64,000 bases of DNA from Drosophila persimilis (lineage: Eukaryota > Arthropoda > Insecta > Diptera > Drosophilidae): contig NW_020825298.1 in NCBI RefSeq assembly GCF_003286085.1, forward strand, positions 11,346,001 through 11,410,000, given 5' to 3'. How positions within the stretch are numbered: the stretch's first letter is position 1; every line of letters begins with the position of its first letter. Below the pieces are notes generated by a model, which worked only from the letters and a program-made list of their open reading frames with translations, had not been told where the DNA came from and searched no databases. This document shows positions 45,901-55,160 of this stretch, one piece after another. The translations under genes and the position numbers were made by a program.

Positions 45901-48900
45901 CAAGCCATACCTATTAGTGTTGGCAGTCCACCATTGGGATTTGGTAATGCCATTTACAATCGCGAGCCAGTGATTAACGGCGACCCAGAAATGCCAATAC
46001 GTCAGAACTTTGCCGAGGTCTGGATATATGACGAAAGCCGGAGGTGGGTGCCGCCCTCGAACGTCTACACACGATATTGCACCTTAACGCACAGCTCTCT
46101 ATGCTTCCTAATCACAAATCTATGGCTTTCTAAGGCTGAGGCTCTCTCGACGCCATGCACCAATACTAATACTTGAAACTTGCTTGTGCAGAACATCCGA
46201 TTTTTCGTAGATACTCGTATAAAAGAGTTTCCAAAGAACTCGGAAAGGTACTACAAGTAATCGTGATTGAAAAATCGAATACCCCCCACCCAAATTTTAG
46301 CTGTTCAGTATGCTGATGCTGGTTTGTATATGACGGACAACTTTGAGTACGAAGAAGCAGAAGTAGACGACGATATTGATACCGTTGATTCGCACTCGCC
46401 GTCTGAAACGAAGGTAGACATCGTACGCACAAACTTTGCCGAGATCTGGATATGGCATTCGCAATCCACCGGCCACGGGAGGTGGGTCTACGGTTATCTA
46501 AGTAGTGCATGAACCCCCCTCCGAATGCACACCAGTCATCTCTATCCAAAAAAGTAGATTAAAATCTAACTCCACCTTGAAAAAACTAGTTCAACTTTAG
46601 GCTTTAACCATATACTAATGATATACATATATATATATCCCGATGCAGATGATCTTATAGTACCTTTCTTTGTACTAAATTCGCCAATGCCGGTTGCATT
46701 TTCGATTGCGGGGGCATCTGGAATACCCGGCCCTCCAGGTCCTGCTTCAGCCTCAGGCGCAGTCCTTCCACAGATTCGGAAAGAGTTTCCGGAGAATTGG
46801 ATATTTTACAATGCCGAAAAGTAACCATAATTGAATGAATACTCTTCCCCGTTGTGCTTTTTGTGTGTGTTTGGGTATCAGTAGGATTAACTCTCTCTCC
46901 ACGCTTTGAATGCCCTAGCTTCTTCCTACTAAAATCAACCGTCAGTTGCAAGAGTCTTCCTTTAACATACTATAGCGATGGAACTGCTGTCTCCGCCCTT
47001 CATTTGGTTTTTACATCGAACTTCTATGCCTATTAGGAAGACGGTGGTTCTCAAGACCTCTGCAGCGTTTTCCAGCATTAGGAAATGGTATAATGAATCA
47101 AAATCTCCTACCAATGATACCATCTGTATTTTTGAGCACCACAACGCCACCATCACCTACAGCCTCAGTGCCCCATATTCGAAAAGAGTTTCCGGAAAAC
47201 TGGATATTTTACAATGCTGAAAAGTATGACCCTTTAGGCATAGTTTTTGTGTGTAGAAGGTGTGCTCTATGTGCTTGACTAACAACACTACTTTTAAGTA
47301 ATGGCTACACAAATGCAAAAACATATCTCACCATTATCTATTGTGCTAGATCTGATGGGACAGCCTCGAAATTTTTTTTGGTTAAGCTCCTCAGGGGATG
47401 CTTTCTTACAATTAATCAATATCTTATTAGGTTATCCTAGGTGGTTTTCCTCAGGAGACTATTTCTTAAGGTCTGGAGGAATTGAAGCACGTACTTGGTA
47501 TGCGATGCCCCAATCCCGCGCCTTTGGCTCAGGCCTTGCGGCTGCTTCGGCATCAGAACCACAATATTACGAAGAATTGGCACCATCGGCACGAGCACCA
47601 GCCCCACCACCAGTGATACGTAAAGAGTTTCCGGACACGTGGATATTCCTAAATAGTTCCGAGTAAATTCTATTCACTTAATGGCATGACTTTGGGGGAC
47701 TCACAAGACATTCCCTCATTAGCCCATAATAAATGGCATTCAAATTTATATTTCAAGAACCAAATGAATACAAGTGCAAGCCCATATCTCATCAATACCT
47801 ATTGTGCTAGGTCTGATACGCCCTACAAATTGGTTATAGGTTGAAGCTCCTCAACGGATGCCTACACAAAGTTAATCAACATCTAATTCCCAGATCTCAG
47901 ACAGTGGTCTGATGACGTGGTTTATCACTCACTAGCTGAAGAACCCGAGCACCGCCGTAGTTATGATCACATTATTGTGGCTCATGCTGAATATTATGCA
48001 CCACCAGCACTTCCACTGATACGTAAAGAGTTTACAGATACTTGGATATTCTTAAATAGTCCCAAATAAATTCTGTTCACTTAATGCCATGCACTGTTAA
48101 CTGTCGGGTGACTCATAAGACATTCCCTCATCAGCGTAAATGAATATTTCAATAACCAAATGACCAGTCGGCATACCTAAAAAAGTTCCGTGAAACTAAG
48201 AAAAGCATTCCACCGAAGAGTAACCTAACTGAAGTTCCTTTCCACTAACATTTTCCCAGCTCTTTCCCCCTGCATGTTGTCATTGTTTTAGAGGTGGAAG
48301 GATATATGTATATATAAGTGTCAACTAAATCGTCAGTTCATTTAATCCATTATGTGGATCGTCCGTTACTGTATATGTGGTGTATCATGCTTTGTTAATG
48401 AGGTGGAAATTAATCGTATAATCTTCAATAGAACGGATGCCGATGGCTTCACTTTTGCGAAGAAAGTCCCGGATACCATTACCTCATGGGTTGTCACGGG
48501 CTTCTCGCTGAACCCCAGCTCGGGCATCGCCCTGACCAAGAACCCCAGCAAAATCCGAGTATTCCAGCCATTCTTTGTGTCCACCAACTTGCCGTATTCC
48601 GTGAAAAGGGGTAAGTGCTCAAATCCCTAAGCCAAAATCAACTTCAACTCATCCCCGTCTCTTGGGTTCACTGAAGGCGAAGTGATAGCTATACCCGTGA
48701 TCATATTCAACTACTTGGACAAGACCCTCGATGCCGAGGTCACCATGGACAACACGGATAAAGAGTTCGAGTTCACAGAGGCCACAAACGAGGTGGAGGA
48801 GAAGGCCAGCGACGAGGTGCGCCGAGTAAAACGCGTAACGATACCCGCAAACAGCGGCAAGAGCGTCTCGTTTATGATTCGCCCCAAGACTGTGGGCTCC

Positions 48901-50728
48901 ACCACCCTGAAGATTACCGCCACTTCGCCCCTAGCCGGCGACACCATTCACCAGAAGTTGAAGGTGGAGCCCGAGGGTGTCACTCAGTTCGTGAATCGAG
49001 CGGTTTTCATCAACCTGAAGGAACAGCCCGAGATGTCGGAGACTCTCGAAGTGCAGATACCCACGGAGGCGGTGCCCGACTCGGAGTTTATCGAGTTCTC
49101 GGTGATGGGCGACCTGCTGGGTCCCACACTCCAGAATCTCGACAATCTGGTGCGAATGCCGTACGGCTGCGGGGAGCAGAACATGGTGAACTTTGTGCCC
49201 AACATCCTGGTGCAGAAGTACTTGGAGGTGACCAACCGCAAAATGCCCAGCATTGAGGCCAAGGCAAGGAAGTTCCTGGAGATCGGCTACCAGCGGGAGC
49301 TGACCTACAAGCATGACGATGGCTCCTACAGTGCTTTCGGCAAGTCCGATCCGTCGGGCAGCACTTGGCTCACCGCCTACGTGATGCGATCCTTCCACCA
49401 GGCGGGCAAGTACACCGATGTGGATCCCAAGGTGGTGACCGCTGGCCTCGACTTCCTCCTGTCCAAGCAGAAGGAGAACGGAGAGTTCCCTGAGGTGGGT
49501 AAGCTCTTCGATAACGCCAATCAGAATGAGTTGGCTCTCACTTCTTTCGTCCTGCTGGCCTTCTTCGAGAACCATGTAAGTACTGATTGGTCTTTGAAAA
49601 TGAAATCTGACTAACTTTTGGCCATCTTTGCAGGAGCTCATTCCCAAGTACCAGAGTGCCATTGACAAGAGTGTGCAGTATGTGGCCGAGGAGGTGGACA
49701 AGACGGAGGATCAATATGCTCTGGCCATTGCCGCTGTGGCCCTGCAGCTGGCCAAGCATCCGCAGGCCGAGAAGGTGCTGGCCAAGCTGGAGAGCGAGGC
49801 CAAGCAGGAGAACGACCGCAAGTGGTGGTCTAAGGCAACGGAAACCAGCGGCGAGCAGTCCAGTCGCCTCACCATCTGGCGTCCCCGCAGCAACGATGTG
49901 GAGATCACCTCCTACGTTCTGCTGGCTCTCCTCGAGAAGAATCCCGCGGAGACGGCGTTGCCCATCGTCAAGTGGCTGATTGGGCAGCGCAACAGCAACG
50001 GAGGCTTTGCCTCGACCCAGGACACAGTCATCGGCCTGCAGGCACTGACCAAATTCGCCTCCAAGACAGGCTCGGGCACTGGCACAATGGACGTTGAGTT
50101 TGTTCCCTCGAACGGCACCAAGTCCACCATCAAGGTGGAACCCGAAAACGCCCTGGTGCTGCAGACCCACGTACTGCCAAAGACCACGCGTAAGGTCGAT
50201 TTCACGGCCAAGGGCACGGGGTCGGCGATGGTTCAGCTCTCGTATCGCTACAACCTGGCCGAGAAGGACAAGAAGCCCAGCTTCAAGGTTACGCCCACGG
50301 TGAAGGACACCACCTCCAGCCAGCTGCTGGTGGTCGACATTTGCGCCGAGTACATTCCGCTCGAGGATGGCGACAAGGACAAGGACTCCAATATGGCTGT
50401 CATGGAGATCGTTCTGCCCTCCGGCTTTGTGGGGGATGCCGATAGTCTGAGCAAAATCCAGGCCGTCGACCGGGTGAAGCGGGTGGAAACCAAGAACTCC
50501 GACTCCACGGTCATTGTGTACTTTGACAGCCTGACACCCGGCGATGTGAAGTGCCTGCCCGTGGAGGCAACCAAGGCGCATGCTGTGGCCAAACAGAAGC
50601 CCGCCGCCGTTTCCCTCTACGACTATTACGACACGGAACGCCGTGCCACCGAGTACTACCAGGTGAAGTCCTCCCTCTGCGATATCTGCGAGGGCAGCGA
50701 CTGTGGCACCGGTTGCAAGAAAGAGTGA
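42901..50728 (+). CDS. Tep2: Thioester-containing protein, Tep2-like, with alternative bait exons
   Basis: Constitutive exons are 42901..42962, 43815..45092, 45152..45413, 45471..45738, then one of six alternative cassettes, then 48432..48610, 48677..49575, 49634..50728. With cassette 1 (45854..46043) the product is 1410 aa. The signal peptide is MLRICLSVFLLQFALLINAT. Macroglobulin domains follow (FIQTDKATYKPADLVQFRVL), the variable bait segment supplied by the cassette (ending in a W-I-aromatic motif), then TDADGFTF, GCGEQ at residues 910-914 (active thioester: Cys and Gln both present), the thioester domain (HDDGSYSAFGKSD) and a C-terminal CDICEGSDCGTGC signature. There is no anchor, so the protein is secreted. 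D. melanogaster Tep2 also makes several isoforms this way. Many introns kept in Tep3-like are lost here; the 1340-base phase-2 junction is shared. AATAAA at 50756-50761. Confidence 0.93.
42963..43814 (+). other. First intron of the Tep2-like gene
   Basis: Phase-2 intron between the signal-peptide exon and the first macroglobulin exon; contains TACATATGTA-type repeats and no recognised nested gene. Confidence 0.7.
45854..46043 (+). other. Tep2: Tep2-like alternative bait exon, cassette 1
   Basis: 190 bases, acceptor CATCAG, donor AG|GTGGGT, phase in 1, phase out 2. It opens DFPDYVNEEPQVEANF and ends RQNFAEVWIYDESRR. It is acidic and Pro-rich, as expected of a protease-accessible bait. Confidence 0.88.
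46301..46481 (+). other. Tep2: Tep2-like alternative bait exon, cassette 2
   Basis: 181 bases, acceptor TTTTAG, donor AG|GTGGGT, same phases. It is strongly acidic in the middle (EYEEAEVDDDIDTVD) and ends TNFAEIWIWHSQSTGHGR. Cassettes 1 and 2 share the FAE-W-I ending. Confidence 0.88.
46649..46820 (+). other. Tep2: Tep2-like alternative bait exon, cassette 3
   Basis: 172 bases, acceptor GATGCAG, donor AA|GTAACC, same phases. Gly/Pro/Ala-rich (GIPGPPGPASASG), ending IRKEFPENWIFYNAEK. Confidence 0.86.
47076..47223 (+). other. Tep2: Tep2-like alternative bait exon, cassette 4
   Basis: 148 bases from acceptor TTTTCCAG (a second in-frame acceptor, CATTAG, would start it at 47082), donor AA|GTATGA, same phases. 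Thr/Pro-rich (STTTPPSPTAS), ending IRKEFPENWIFYNAEK, identical to cassette 3's last 16 residues. Confidence 0.8.
47455..47662 (+). other. Tep2: Tep2-like alternative bait exon, cassette 5
   Basis: 208 bases, acceptor TTCCTCAG, donor GA|GTAAAT, same phases. Ala/Pro-rich (APSARAPAPPPV region), ending IRKEFPDTWIFLNSSE. Confidence 0.82.
47894..48065 (+). pseudogene. Tep2-like bait exon, cassette 6, splice donor lost
   Basis: 172 bases with acceptor TTCCCAG, an uninterrupted frame of the correct phase (DLRQWSDDVVYHSLAEEPEH at the start) and the usual ending IRKEFTDTWIFLNSPK. At the donor position it reads AA|ATAAAT, while cassette 5 has GA|GTAAAT, so no GT is available and reading on gives an immediate stop. 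Either this exon is dead, or the sequence has an error or a polymorphism there. Confidence 0.7.
48066..48431 (+). other. Intron between the last bait cassette and the common exon
   Basis: Ends CTTCAATAG before the A|ACG junction. No further cassette-type exon with the K-E-F-x-x-W-I ending was found here. Confidence 0.6.
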
Positions 50729-50802
50729 AGGAGTGAAGAAGAGTGAAGCTTGCAAAATAAATAAATAATCTAATCAGGTCTATGAAAATGTACTAGGTCT
50801 CG

Positions 50803-50808
50803 TTTATT
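50803..50808 (-). terminator. Polyadenylation signal of the propeptide-only gene
   Basis: AATAAA on the minus strand, 79 bases past the TAA stop of the gene at 50887-51297. It leaves no room for further carboxypeptidase exons before the convergent Tep2-like 3' end. Confidence 0.6.
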
Positions 50809-50886
50809 TCCTTGCCTTCTCTGCATCTATGAGTCTAGGGAATAGCAATGTTTAGAATAGATTTACGGTGGGATTGTTTGATAAAC

Positions 50887-51297
50887 TTACTTTTGAACAT
50901 CGGGCACCAACAGCTGCACATTGAACGACTCCTTCGTCACCGTGTTGTTAAATTCTTGTAGCACCCTTGGATGTACCATTATGTCCACCTCGTTCTTGCC
51001 TATGCGCCACAAATTATACTAGATGAAAGGATGAAAAACAACATTATTAGTAAATGAATGCCACTCGTAAAGCAACAGGTAATCTCTCACCATCTCGGGA
51101 TCAGACAGCAGAAATTCGATCACTTCAAAGTGACTTTTAGTGTGGATTCCCACCCGAAACACCTTATAATTTGCATAGGAAGTCCTTATGGATGGCTTGG
51201 TGGTTTGAGGTTCCACTGTTACTGAGACTGGAGCTGGGACTGGGAGCCCCGTGGCTTGGAGAACACCAAAACAGAGCAATGCAATCACGAACAGCAT
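50887..51297 (-). CDS. Secreted carboxypeptidase propeptide-only protein
   Basis: CDS is complement(join(50887..51018,51091..51297)), 112 aa. A signal peptide (MLFVIALLCFGVLQATGLPV) is followed by an M14 propeptide (activation) domain: YANYKVFRVGIHTKSHFEVI, then YNLWRIGKNEVDIMVHPRVL and ending LLVPDVQK. The two exons match exons 1-2 of the carboxypeptidase genes at 51.9 and 53.6 kb in position and phase. In those genes the next bases are a splice donor (CAAGA|GTAAGT). Here CAAAAGTAAGTTT is kept, and the TAA inside GTAAGT ends the protein. No catalytic domain lies downstream. The core promoter is clear: TATAAAG at 51342-51336 and a CAGTTC initiator (+1 at 51309). Free propeptides can inhibit their own enzyme class, so an inhibitor role is a fair inference. 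Confidence 0.85.
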
Positions 51298-51342
51298 TCT
51301 GAGAGAACTGGCGCTAAGTGGGGCTCAAAAGAATGCTTTATA

Positions 51343-51943
51343 AATATAGGAATATTTCCTCAACAGATGGCAGCTGTTGCTTTGTCCCTTGATTAATAGG
51401 TCGTTTAGCTGGAAAAAGTGTTCCAGCATATGAATTCCGGGGTACCGTCCATCGAATACTCATAGTATCAAATGTAGTTTCAGGGCTGCGGTAAAGTACA
51501 AACTATCGGATGAGAGTATCGGTGATATAGCAATGATAGACTAAAAGTACCTATCAGCAAAGACTATAAAATACCGAGATATTCCATCAGAATTCTTCAC
51601 GGTAAGGTGTAGTGGTACTTCAATTCTCTCTTGGGCTATCCTTCGCCTCTAACAGCGACCCCGCTGTCCTGTGCTGATTCGGTCCACAGAATCCAAAAAC
51701 AAAACACACAGCAACAAACCCTCGCCCTAACCAATGTTTCAAAACGGAATGCCAGATAATACAATAGCAAATTCTGTATCTTCTATACCTTCCAATTTAA
51801 TTGAGAAATACCAATGAATATTGCCAGTAAGCTCTTGAATTTCTGTATCTTTACAACCCAATTGAGACTAAGGAAAACCGAGCGATAAAGCTGGCTGGCT
51901 ACCTGAAGAGAAATAGTCGCTTATTCTATGCCAAGCACTGAAC
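51343..51943. other. Intergenic spacer between divergent propeptide-only and carboxypeptidase genes
   Basis: About 600 bases with no exon recognised. It contains the upstream regions of both flanking genes. Confidence 0.5.
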
Positions 51944-53465
51944 ATGGGCTACACCTTCACTTTGCTCTTGGCTCTGGCACTGCTCCACATCGCCCGGGGG
52001 GCATCTGTGGGTCAGGACAGCAGGATACGCTATGACAACTATTCCGTCTATAAGATCAAGTACGAGAGTCTCGGACAGCGCAATCTTCTGCGACAACTGG
52101 CAGAGGATCGGAATAATGTGAGTGAATTTCTACGCATAAAGTCTGGGAGTCTCTAATATAATACCCCCTTCAGTTCAGGCTGTGGCATGAGGCCAAGGAT
52201 GAGCTGCACCTGATGATCAGCCCCTACGGTTTGCCCGAGTTCCAGGCGGAAGTGTTGAAGGCCAATGTCAGTGCAGAGATCTTCATACCCAATGTGCAGG
52301 AGTACGTAGTGCCTATTAAGAGGTTCGGTTCCCTTATGTAATTCTCTTCCATCTGTTGCGTAGGCTAATCGACGTGGAGACGGATGAAAACTCTAGAGCC
52401 TCGAGCGATGATTTTGGCTGGAAAAAGTATAATTCGTTGGCCGAAATTGAGGCCTGGCTGGACGATATACTCGCCAGATATCCGGTAATTACGGAAGGTT
52501 TTGTCTTGGGTACATCCTACGAGGGTCGCACCATACGCGGCCTGAAGATCTCCTACAAATCGGGTAATCCCGGTGTCTTTATTGAGTCCAACATTCATGC
52601 CCGCGAATGGATAACTTCGGCCACGGCGACATGGCTTATCAATCAGTTTCTCACTTCCGAGGATCCGCTGGTAAGGACCTTAGCCGAGAGCCACGACTGG
52701 TACATTGTGCCCGTGCTAAATGTAGATGGATTTGTGTACACCCATGAAAAGGTAAGGAGATCTGTACCTCCTTTATAGCTCATTAACATTTTTTGATCTA
52801 AAGGATCGCATGTGGCGCAAGACGCGTCAGCCCTCGGAGATTTCTGCCTGCGTTGGCGTCGATCCCAATCGCAATTACGACTCCCATTGGATGGAGAACG
52901 GTGGTGCCTCCTCGAACCCCTGTGCCGAGGACTATGGGGGACCGCATGCCTTCTCCGAGCCGGAGATCCAGGCCATGTCCGACTTTGTGGGCAGCATCAA
53001 GGAGAAACTCAATGTGATGCTGGCCTTTCACTCCTACAGCCAGCTACTGCTCTCGCCCTATGGCCATACCAAAGAGGAATATCCCGAAAATTTCGACGAT
53101 CTGATGGAGGTGGCCAAGGCCTATGGCGATGCGGTTGAGGCGTTCCCCTATGGCACAGTCTACAGATATGGTTCTGCTGCGGGAATACTTTGTAAGTAGT
53201 GCGGGGAAACTGGCCATTTCTGAGGGTAAATAATGGGTTGTTGTTGTGTGTAGATCCCGCCTCGGGGGCAACCAATGACTGGGCCTACAACGAGCAGGGC
53301 ATCGAGATATCCTACACCATCGAGTTCCGGGACACGGGTCGCTATGGCTTCATCCTGCCCCCGGCGCACATCGTGCCCAATGCTGAGGAGGCGCTCATTG
53401 GGATTACCGCATTGTTAGATAAGTGTAAAACGTTGGGTTATCTGGAGCTGAAATATAATTTGTAA
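51944..53465 (+). CDS. Secreted M14 zinc carboxypeptidase 1
   Basis: CDS is join(51944..52117,52174..52301,52364..52751,52804..53191,53254..53465), 429 aa. Signal peptide MGYTFTLLLALALLHIARGA; propeptide to about residue 110 (RYDNYSVYKIKYESL, then FRLWHEAKDELHLMIS); catalytic domain from about 115 (WKKYNSLAEIEAWLDDI). Zinc ligands are H179 and E182 in HAREW, and H306 in FHSYSQ. The arginine substrate motif is DPNRNYDSHW. The general base is E383 in TIEFRDTGRYGF, so the enzyme should be active. The S1' pocket position (255 in bovine CPA) is Asn in ASGATNDW, neither the hydrophobic residue of A-type nor the Asp of B-type enzymes. Probably a gut digestive enzyme. Related to the CG17633/CG7025/CG18585 group by memory. 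AATAAA at 53476-53481. Confidence 0.92.
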
Positions 53466-53572
53466 TCGAAAGCATAATAAAAGAATTAAGATTCGATTAC
53501 GAAAGCGATTACGATTGGAAAGGTGTTTCTTTTGGGCTGATGGGTTCGCCAGAAAGTCAGTTAATGGTCAAT

Positions 53573-55140
53573 ATGCGTCTGCTTTGGTTGTGTGCCGCCA
53601 CGCTGGTGGTCCTGGCTAATGCTGGGACCCTCAAGGATACCCCCAAACTGAGATTCGATAACTACGGAGTATACAAGCTGACGATTCGGAACAGGATCCA
53701 ATTGGCTTTGATCGAGAAGATTGGTGAGATCTCCAATAAGGTGAGAAAGGCTTTCATTTGGAATTGAAACTGAGGATTACCAAGGAGACCTATCCTTGTT
53801 GTAGTACGACATCTGGAAGGAATATGATGAGCATACCAAGGAAGTGCACATCATGGTTAGTCCCGAGGAGCTGAAGCACTTCCAGGAACTATTGAGAGTC
53901 AACGACATCAGCAGCGAGCAGATGATTGAGAATGTTCAAGAGTAAGTACGCAATCGACAAGAGTGGATGGCCGATGGACGTGGCCGATTAGCCAACAATT
54001 ATGCGGGGGTTTATGAGAGGCCATAAACATTACGATCCCATTCTCCACTTAGGCTTATCGATGGAGAGCAAGTCACTGCCGCCGCAGATAGTGGCACCTT
54101 TGGCTGGACTAAATACTACGAGCTGTCCGAGATCGAGGCCTGGCTGGACAGTGTACTGGCCGCGTATCCCACGGTGACCGAGGAGTTCATCGTGGGCCAG
54201 TCCTACGAGGGACGCACCATTCGCGGCATTAAGATCTCCCACAAGGCGGGCAATCCGGGCATCTTCATCGAGTCCAATATCCATGCCAGGGAGTGGATTA
54301 CATCCGCCAGTGCCACCTGGTTCATCAATCAGCTGCTCACCTCCGAGGAGCCGGCAGTTCGGAATCTGGCAGAGAGCTACGACTGGCACATTGTGCCCGT
54401 GTTCAATGTGGATGGTTTCGAGTACTCCCACGCGAAGGTGCCGTACACTTTCCTCTACTTTCTTCTCTTTTGAACCAATTTCTTCTCCTCTTTTAGAATC
54501 GCATGTGGAGGAAGACCCGTCAGCCGCATGCCACAAATGAATGCATTGGAGCCGATGCCAACCGAAACTTTGACTCCCACTGGCTGGAGAACAATGGCGC
54601 CTCTTCGAATCCCTGCAGCGAGACCTTTGCCGGAGACGAGCCTGGCTCCGAGCCAGAGGCGAAGGCTTTGGTGGAGTACCTTACCCAGATAAAGGACCAG
54701 TTCAGCGTGTACATATCCTTCCACTCCTATGGCCAGTACCTGCTCTCTCCCTATGGACACACTGCCACAGAATTTCCAGACAACTACGCGGATCTCCTGG
54801 AGATTGGCGAGGCCTTTGCCACCGCCATCGAAGACCTGCCCTACGGCACTGTCTACCGCTATGGCACCACAGCCGATGTCCTTTGTAAGTTCACACCACA
54901 ATGAAGGGTCCTTAAACGATGAATAATCGAATGTTGCTCTTTGTAGATGTGGCCACGGGTACATCCGTGGACTGGGTGTTCAATGAGCTGGACAAGAAGG
55001 TTGCGTTCACCATCGAGTACCGCGACCTGGGACGCTATGGCTTCATTCTGCCCCCCGTGCAGATTATCCCCAACTGCGAGGAGCTGATGGCCGGCATGCT
55101 GGCTCTTATTGACAAGTCCAAGGAACTGGGATATATATAA
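53573..55140 (+). CDS. Secreted M14 zinc carboxypeptidase 2
   Basis: CDS is join(53573..53740,53805..53941,54053..54437,54497..54884,54947..55140), 423 aa, with the same intron positions as carboxypeptidase 1. The start at 53573 (MRLLWLCAATLVVLANAG, a signal peptide) is preferred to the upstream in-frame ATG at 53540, because a TCAGTTA initiator sits at 53557-53563 between them. Propeptide: RFDNYGVYKLTIRN. Zinc motif HAREW (H179, E182), FHSYGQ for the third ligand, ADANRNFDSHW for substrate, TIEYRDLGRYGF with the catalytic Glu. The S1' pocket residue is Val, so A-type preference for hydrophobic C-termini is likely. The gene begins about 95 bases after carboxypeptidase 1 ends and stops 20 bases before the stop of the convergent myosin gene. 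The exon 3 donor (AAG|GTGCCG) is weak. Confidence 0.92.
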
Positions 55141-55160
55141 GCAATGTGTATTGTATGGGG

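Larger units (their letters stand above)
47305..48175 (+). repeat. Tandem duplication carrying cassettes 5 and 6
   Basis: Two units of about 420-450 bases (about 47305-47745 and 47765-48175) match inside and outside the exons: CCTATTGTGCTAGRTCTGAT-like and GAAGCTCCTCA upstream, AAGACATTCCCTCAT downstream. It explains the origin of cassette 6 from 5 or the reverse. Confidence 0.75.

Noticed and set aside
53540-53572. Upstream ATG as the start of carboxypeptidase 2
   Set aside because: It would put a polar MGSPESQ segment before the signal peptide and lies upstream of the likely initiator at 53557-53563.
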